Assembly (NCBI RefSeq): GCF_028372415.1
Contig: NC_092878.1
Location: 73,351,251-73,415,250, forward strand
Length of the DNA stretch: 64,000 nt
From: Notamacropus eugenii
Lineage: Eukaryota > Chordata > Mammalia > Diprotodontia > Macropodidae
Direction: 5' to 3'
A program made the translations under genes and the position numbers. Positions 59,026 to 64,000 of the stretch are shown here, one piece after another. Positions within the stretch are counted from its first letter, which is position 1, and every line of letters begins with the position of its first letter. The notes below the pieces were generated by a model. It searched no databases, had not been told where the DNA came from, and saw only the letters and a list, made by a program, of their open reading frames with translations.

Positions 59026-59515
59026 GTTTTAGTTGGTATTTAGGGAATGCTATATTTGAATTAAAGTGCCCTCTGTCTAGAACAACCACCATGTTCATAG
59101 TACTAATGATTATATCCTAATTCTGGTGGTAATAGTTCTCTCAATGGATAGTGGAGAACCATTAAAGTCTTATAAATAATTAACATGATACATTAATTGG
59201 TTTTAAATGTTTTCATCAGTAAAAATATATCTTTCTGTGGTTACATTTCAAGTGGTTTTACTTTCTTTGAGTTTTTAAAGTTGTCTCTTTTGCTTACAAG
59301 ACATAGTCAAGGCCTCAGAATGTAATAAGAATTTCTTCCTCTTTGTATTTTCTTCTGTTATTTAAAATAACTCATTATCATGACCTTTTTGTAATTGGTT
59401 GCTAACTCTTAGGATATACTTATAGTTAAAACTTTTATTTTCCTGACTGAGCTTGTTAGAATTCAACTACCATCTACTTCATCTTTCCTTTAGGTCACTT
59501 CCTTTTCAATGACTG
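58490..59515. other. No gene recognised
   Basis: AT-rich unique-looking DNA apart from the CA microsatellite. Confidence 0.4.
58981..59020. repeat. (AC)n microsatellite
   Basis: 20 uninterrupted AC units. Confidence 0.98.
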
Positions 59516-59521
59516 GCAACC

Positions 59522-59705
59522 ATATGTAATGTGGTAGAAATAGCATTGCCTTTGGATTCAGAAGATTTGAGTTCAAATCCTTCTCTGACGTTTACTGCCT
59601 GTGCAATCTTATTCAGATCAGTGCTTGGGACTTAGGTTTACTCATGTACAAACCAAAAAGTTTAAACCAGATAGCCTCTAAGATGTCTTCCAGTACTGTT
59701 TAGTG
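59522..59705 (+). mobile_element. MIR-type CORE-SINE
   Basis: Head 'atgtggtagaaatagcattg', B-box-like 'tgagttcaaatcct', CORE region, then 'agatagcctctaagatgtct', as in marsupial MIR/MON1 copies. Confidence 0.7.
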
Positions 59706-59939
59706 AAAGTGTGCTTTGAGTTTACACTACCGTATTGAGGCTGCTGCATCTTCTCCTTCAGTGCTCTAGGGGTATTTCGGAGAGATGGAAGTATCTCTCC
59801 TTTAACATCATTTGCTTGAATTCTCTCTCTGGGTGTGTTCCACCCAACCTTAGTGTTTAGTACATAATTAGTACCCCAGTTCCATTTAACCTAACATAGA
59901 TTTATTTTTCCTGTTTCACATAAAATGGTTATCTTGCAC

Positions 59940-60620
59940 CTTGTCCTTGTATATGAAAAAGGAATTTTATTTCATCCCATCTTCTCCAGCATATTACCCT
60001 ATATATTATCCCCTCGCACTAATATTCAGTTTCTCCATAACCTTCACTCTCTAAACATGTCCTAGTCTTGCCCATCCTTTAAAAAATCACTCACTTGATC
60101 TGTCTATCCCCAATATTTCTCATACTATCTCTCTCCTCCCTTTTATGACTTAATGCCTTGAGAAAGTCTACAATGGACATCTCTGTCTTTCCAGGCTTAT
60201 TACACTTGACTCTACTGCATGTATTCAATGATTCAGTGACAATGGCTTCCTTATATTACCATGTACAATATGTTCCACGCCCCAACTCCATGCACTTTTA
60301 TTAGCATGACTGTAATACTTTCTCTTTAGCTCCTTGTTCCCTTGGCTTTCTTCAAGTATCAACCCAAATCCCAGTTTTTACAAGAAGCCTTTACTAATCA
60401 AAGATAATAGCTTTTCCCTGAGATAATCTCCAATTTATCCTGTATATTGTTTATTTATTTATAATTGGTGCAGCTTGACTGCTTTAATAGATGGTCAGTT
60501 CCTTGAGGACAGAGCTTTAACTATAAGTAGATCTTAAGAGTTAGCAGCTTTGGCATACAACTTTTGCTTGTATCCCAAGATATTTCTCACAGTGCTTGGG
60601 ACATAGTAAGCACTTCTTTC
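59940..60620 (+). mobile_element. LINE-2 3' part
   Basis: 'cttggctttcttcaagtatc' and 'aacccaaatcccagttttta' (60350-60380), then 'aatttatcctgtatattgtt', 'gtcagttccttgaggacaga' and 'acagtgcttgggacatagta' (60590-60609). This is the classic L2 late-ORF2 to 3'-end order on the plus strand. Confidence 0.8.
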
Positions 60621-60639
60621 TTGTCACTTACCATGTCTT

Positions 60640-61270
60640 TACTATTTAAACTCCTACAATCTGGCTTCTATTCCTACAATTATATAAAAACTACAACTTC
60701 TAGGTAAACAATTATTCCTTAATTGCCACATAAGGCATTGAGTATCCCTCCATTTTTTATACTCTTTGATTACTTGACTTCTGTAACACTTCTTTCTCCT
60801 GATTATTTTCTTACTTATCTTGCTTTTTTTTCCCCTTAATTTATTTTGCTAGTTCACCTTACTATTCATACACCTAATTGGAAGTGTTCCCAAACTCTCT
60901 TTTTGCTACCCCCTTCTTTTCCTTCTAAATTTACTTTGGGAAAATCTCATTCACATGATCAGTTCCTCTGCAGATAACTCCCAGATCTTTAGCTCTAACA
61001 TGAGCTCTAATCCCTAACTTCCCATTGATAAATATTCTATCAGAATCAACATATCCTCAAAATAACCAGTTCTTCTCTGCCCCAAACTTTCCTTTTACTA
61101 TTTAACTTTTCTCTTGGCATACTCACTCTACCAAGCAATCTTGGTTAGTAACTTCAGATCTTTTTACGACTCTTCCCTTTCTCTTATCACTCCTCTATCT
61201 TTTTGTAAATCCTAGTTAATCTACTTTTAGAGTATGTTTGTCATCAACTCCCATTTCTCCACTTGTAGTA
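60640..61270 (+). mobile_element. LINE-2 ORF2 fragment
   Basis: 'gcagataactcccagatctt' followed by 'tagctctaacatgagctct' (60970-61009) corresponds to the L2 RT segment D-D-S-Q-I-x-S-S. It continues with 'ccagttcttctctgccccaa' in L2 order. Diverged. Confidence 0.55.
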
Positions 61271-61289
61271 GTTCCATCCTAGGTCAGAG

Positions 61290-61525
61290 ATTTGTCGTCT
61301 GTCCTATTACATCTTCTGAATCAGAGGTGACCTGACAGCTGCAGATCTAAATTAAAATATATTTAGGAAATATTTTGGAAAAAACAAAAACAAAACAGAA
61401 ATATATGATATAATAATGTAGTATCCTAAGTCAATATACAGCCCACAGGGATCCTTTCATGCAGTTTACTGGATTTCTATTCAAATTTCTATTCAAATTT
61501 GATACCACTGTACTAAATGATCACC
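61290..61525 (+). repeat. Unnamed dispersed repeat
   Basis: 'agaggtgacctgacagctgc' followed by 'cccacagggatcctttcatg', 'cagtttactggatttctatt' and 'gataccactgtactaaatga'. The terminal part recurs at 24917 and 36676, which indicates a dispersed family. A 13-bp unit ('tttctattcaaat') is tandemly doubled at 61475-61500. Confidence 0.45.
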
Positions 61526-61529
61526 CTTT

Positions 61530-62080
61530 CTCCAGTTTCTTCCTTTCCATTTCAATCTATCTCACTAGTGGCGTGAGGATCTCTGTGGCAAGGCCCCCAT
61601 TAGTTGTGAGAGATGTCTCACATCTAGTATGGGGGTATCATTGTGTGACTCAAAGGGAGGCAGAATAGACATCTGTAGTATCTTATTCCCGCACCATTTT
61701 CCATGAGACATTGTAATTCTTTCTGGGAGTGGAAGCAGGAAGTTGAGCCTGAGATTACTCAGCTCTTCTCAGAGACGTGGACTACTGGATTAGAATTACA
61801 ACTATTTGCTCTCTTAAATATTATTAATCTAGGAAACGAAGTTCCCTAGTTCAATCTACTGCTGCTTGTTATTTATTTTTTGGGAAGAAATAGCACCCCA
61901 AGTTTTCTATACAAAGCTTAAAACCTTTACTGCCCAATACCATTTCCACAATAAACACATGAAACACTTAGCCAAGAAAAAACTATTTATCCACATCAGC
62001 AGCACAACAGAAATAAGAGAAGCTATATATAGGAGAATAGTTATGATAATGCATAGAGTGACATAGGCCAGCTATATAGT
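61530..62080. other. No feature recognised
   Basis: Unique-looking DNA with no gene-like frame. Confidence 0.4.
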
Positions 62081-62081
62081 C

Positions 62082-62318
62082 CAGCTAGATGGTATAGTGC
62101 TTAGTGCGCCAAGACAGGAGTCAGGAAGACCTTAGTTCAAATCTGACCTCCTAATTGTGTGATCCTGGGCAAGTCACTTAACCCTGTTAGTATTAGTTTT
62201 CTCATCTATAAAATAACCTGGGGAAAGAAATGGCACTCTGATAACTTTGCCAAGAAATCTCCAAATGGTGTCATGAAGAGTTGGACGTAGTTGAAATGAC
62301 TGAACAACAAATAACAAA
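62082..62318 (+). mobile_element. tRNA-SINE with RTE-like tail
   Basis: Complete marsupial SINE: head 'ccagctagatggtatagtgc', 'acaggagtcaggaagacctt', B-box-like 'agttcaaatctgacc', 'tgggcaagtcacttaaccct', then the tail 'aagagttggacgtagttgaa' and 'atgactgaacaacaaa'. The tail matches the BovB/RTE 3' end ('agtcggacacgactgaac'). Confidence 0.9.
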
Positions 62319-62324
62319 ATAGAG

Positions 62325-62680
62325 AGTGAAGAAGCTCTCCCGTTGCCAAAGAGGCAACAGCTCAATCAGTGGAGAGAATCCTAGCTTTCACCCCAAGTAA
62401 AATTTCTCAGAGTATCTAGTGTAGTTAACTGCATATAGGGACACGATGGAGAATTCCAACTCCTCTTATGTCATCCCAGTGTTTTTCTTCAATAACCTGC
62501 AGTGAGGTTAGCCTTATCCTCTTTGCTCTCAAAACTAGAGGCCAGAAGTGCATGAAACAAATGCAGAACCTGAAGCAGACTGAGTAAATCTCTTCTATTC
62601 TGCTCAGTATTCTATTACTCATGCTGGTAAGGTCATTCAGCTCCACCAAGGCGGACAGTCTCACACCAATGGGTTTTGGA
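62325..62680. other. No feature recognised
   Basis: No recognisable repeat or gene between the SINE and the next L2 piece. Confidence 0.35.
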
Positions 62681-62684
62681 ACAA

Positions 62685-62950
62685 GGTTACATCTCTTTAA
62701 TGTATGTTTTACCACATTACTCATCTGGTCAAAAACATTCAGATTCTCTCTTTTTGCCTACATATAACAAGTACAAAGTCACTCATCTTTCATTTAAAGC
62801 CCTCCACAATCTGATGCCAACTTACTTTCTCTTATTTCCCTTCATTCACCTTCATATACTCCATATTCTAATCAAACTGGATGAGTAAATTGTTCTTTAC
62901 TTTTGTCTTGCCAGGTCAAAAGCATTCATGCAGACTATCCTCATGTTTAA
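62685..62950 (+). mobile_element. LINE-2 3' region
   Basis: 'cacattactcatctggtcaa', then 'catttaaagccctccacaat' and 'ctgatgccaacttactttct'. This is the standard L2 late-ORF2 segment on the plus strand. Confidence 0.75.
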
Positions 62951-63424
62951 AATACACTCCTTCCAATCATCAATCAAAAAAATCAATCAGTAAAATTTTA
63001 TGTGCCTAGTGTCGGCCAGACTTTGTAGTTTTTCTATTTCTTCTAGACTTATCACAGGGATCACCTATTGCACTCCTCTTAGATGAAAGTGATCTTTCCA
63101 TGTTCAAATTATATTACAGCTTCTAATCTGGAACTATCACATTTTATTTTATATAATTTCATTCATTTATATGTTATGCCTTTCATATGGTTGCCTATGT
63201 CTTCCCTTATTGAAAAGGAGGAACTATGTGTTTATTTGTTTATTTTTTCTCACTCTTGTGTATAGTCCCATGATATAGAATAGACCTTTGTTTGTGATTG
63301 TTTTACTCATTTGCTTTTTTGAACCAGACCTAGGCTTTCATATGAAACTTCTGGCATGAAAATTCCCCCCAGGGGTGTAGATCAACAACTGATTTGCAAT
63401 TTATAATCTTGTTTAGAAAATTGT

Positions 63425-63550
63425 CTGTGGTTCAAAGAGGCTAAGTGAGTTAATTACACATGGTCTCACAGCTGGTATGTATAAGTGATAGAACTTGAAC
63501 CCATGTCTTTCTGACTTTCAAAATCAGTGCTTTGTCTAATATCCAACCTT
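63425..63550 (-). mobile_element. MIR-type fragment
   Basis: On the reverse strand: 'gagttaattacacatggtct' and 'cacagctggtatgtataagt', then 'gaacttgaacccatgtcttt', the CORE and B-box parts of MIR. Confidence 0.65.
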
Positions 63551-63589
63551 GCCTCTTTTCTTACATGTAATGAGCACTTAATAGTAATT

Positions 63590-63862
63590 ATGTAGCAATA
63601 ATAGCTCTCATTTAGATAGTACTTATTTTGTACCAGACACTGTGCTAAGTGCTTTACAATTATCATTTCATCTGATCCTCACAACAACCCTGAAATAAAT
63701 GCCATTATTACCCTCATTTTACAGATGAGGGAATTGAATCAAACACAAGTTAGGTGACTTACCCAGAGTCACATAACTAGTAAGTTTCTGAGGCTGGAAT
63801 TGAATTCTGATTTTTTAGGCTCCAGACCCAGAGCTCTCTACTATACCACCTAGCTGGCCCTA
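63590..63862 (-). mobile_element. MIR/MON1 CORE-SINE, full length
   Basis: The best-preserved MIR-type copy in the window, minus strand. On the plus strand it reads, reversed, the 3' end ('ctcatttagatagtactta'), 'cactgtgctaagtgctttac', 'cctcacaacaaccctgaaat', 'ttttacagatgagggaattg', 'gtgacttacccagagtcaca' and the tRNA head ('actataccacctagctggcc'). Confidence 0.9.
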
Positions 63863-64000
63863 AAGTCAATGTTTGTTGGATTTAGTTGAATTTCCATTTT
63901 TCAATCTATAAAAAAAAATAAATGAAATATTAATTATTTGTGTGGTAACTTATTAATTTCCTTGTTAATTCAGAAAAATACCTTCTTGAACTACACTCTT

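Overview
The window is non-coding, AT-rich mammalian DNA, most probably from a marsupial. It contains no intact protein-coding gene. The evidence is the repeat content: tRNA-headed SINEs with a BovB/RTE-like tail, MIR-type CORE-SINEs, many LINE-2 pieces, LINE-1 copies of the form seen in marsupials (long spacer between ORF1 and ORF2), and L1 relatives that carry ORF1 without ORF2 (HAL1, 'half-L1'). I cannot tell opossum, dasyurid, koala or wallaby apart from this sequence. Family names come from recall of consensus sequences, not from a search.

Layout. 1-2.6 kb: two consecutive minus-strand 5' halves of L1/HAL1 elements. 2.6-5.7 kb: sparse old repeats and a SINE. 5.7-10.3 kb: a minus-strand L1 with its 5' end, ORF1 and much of ORF2, ending in a fold-back. 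10.3-16.0 kb: largely unique sequence with MIR, L2 and SINE pieces. 16.0-23.0 kb: a nearly full-length plus-strand L1 flanked by an 11-bp target-site duplication, with both ORFs broken. 23.2-24.15 kb: a processed LDHA pseudogene. 24.3-24.7 kb: a TG...CA-bounded segment and a TA-rich hairpin. 25.35-27.28 kb: an internally deleted L1 with its target-site duplication. 29.3-31.7 kb: a HAL1. 32.8-33.8 kb: a minus-strand HAL1 5' half. 37.4-39.9 kb: two minus-strand L1 3' ends of different age. 40.5-42.95 kb: a HAL1 with its 5' end. 44.8-52.3 kb: an old L1 invaded by a SINE and a solo LTR and abutting another HAL1. 54-63 kb: LINE-2 territory, including an L2 inserted in opposite orientation within another L2. 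59.5-64 kb: MIR and SINE copies.

The features do not form a pathway. They record successive retrotransposition: L1 presumably supplied the enzymes that copied the LDHA mRNA and HAL1, while tRNA SINEs and MIRs relied on RTE and L2 machinery (family knowledge). I looked for an undescribed system and found none. The items most worth checking are structural: fold-back and hairpin junctions, an L1-to-HAL1 junction, a doubled start motif in an L1 promoter region, and G-rich tracts in L1 non-coding parts.
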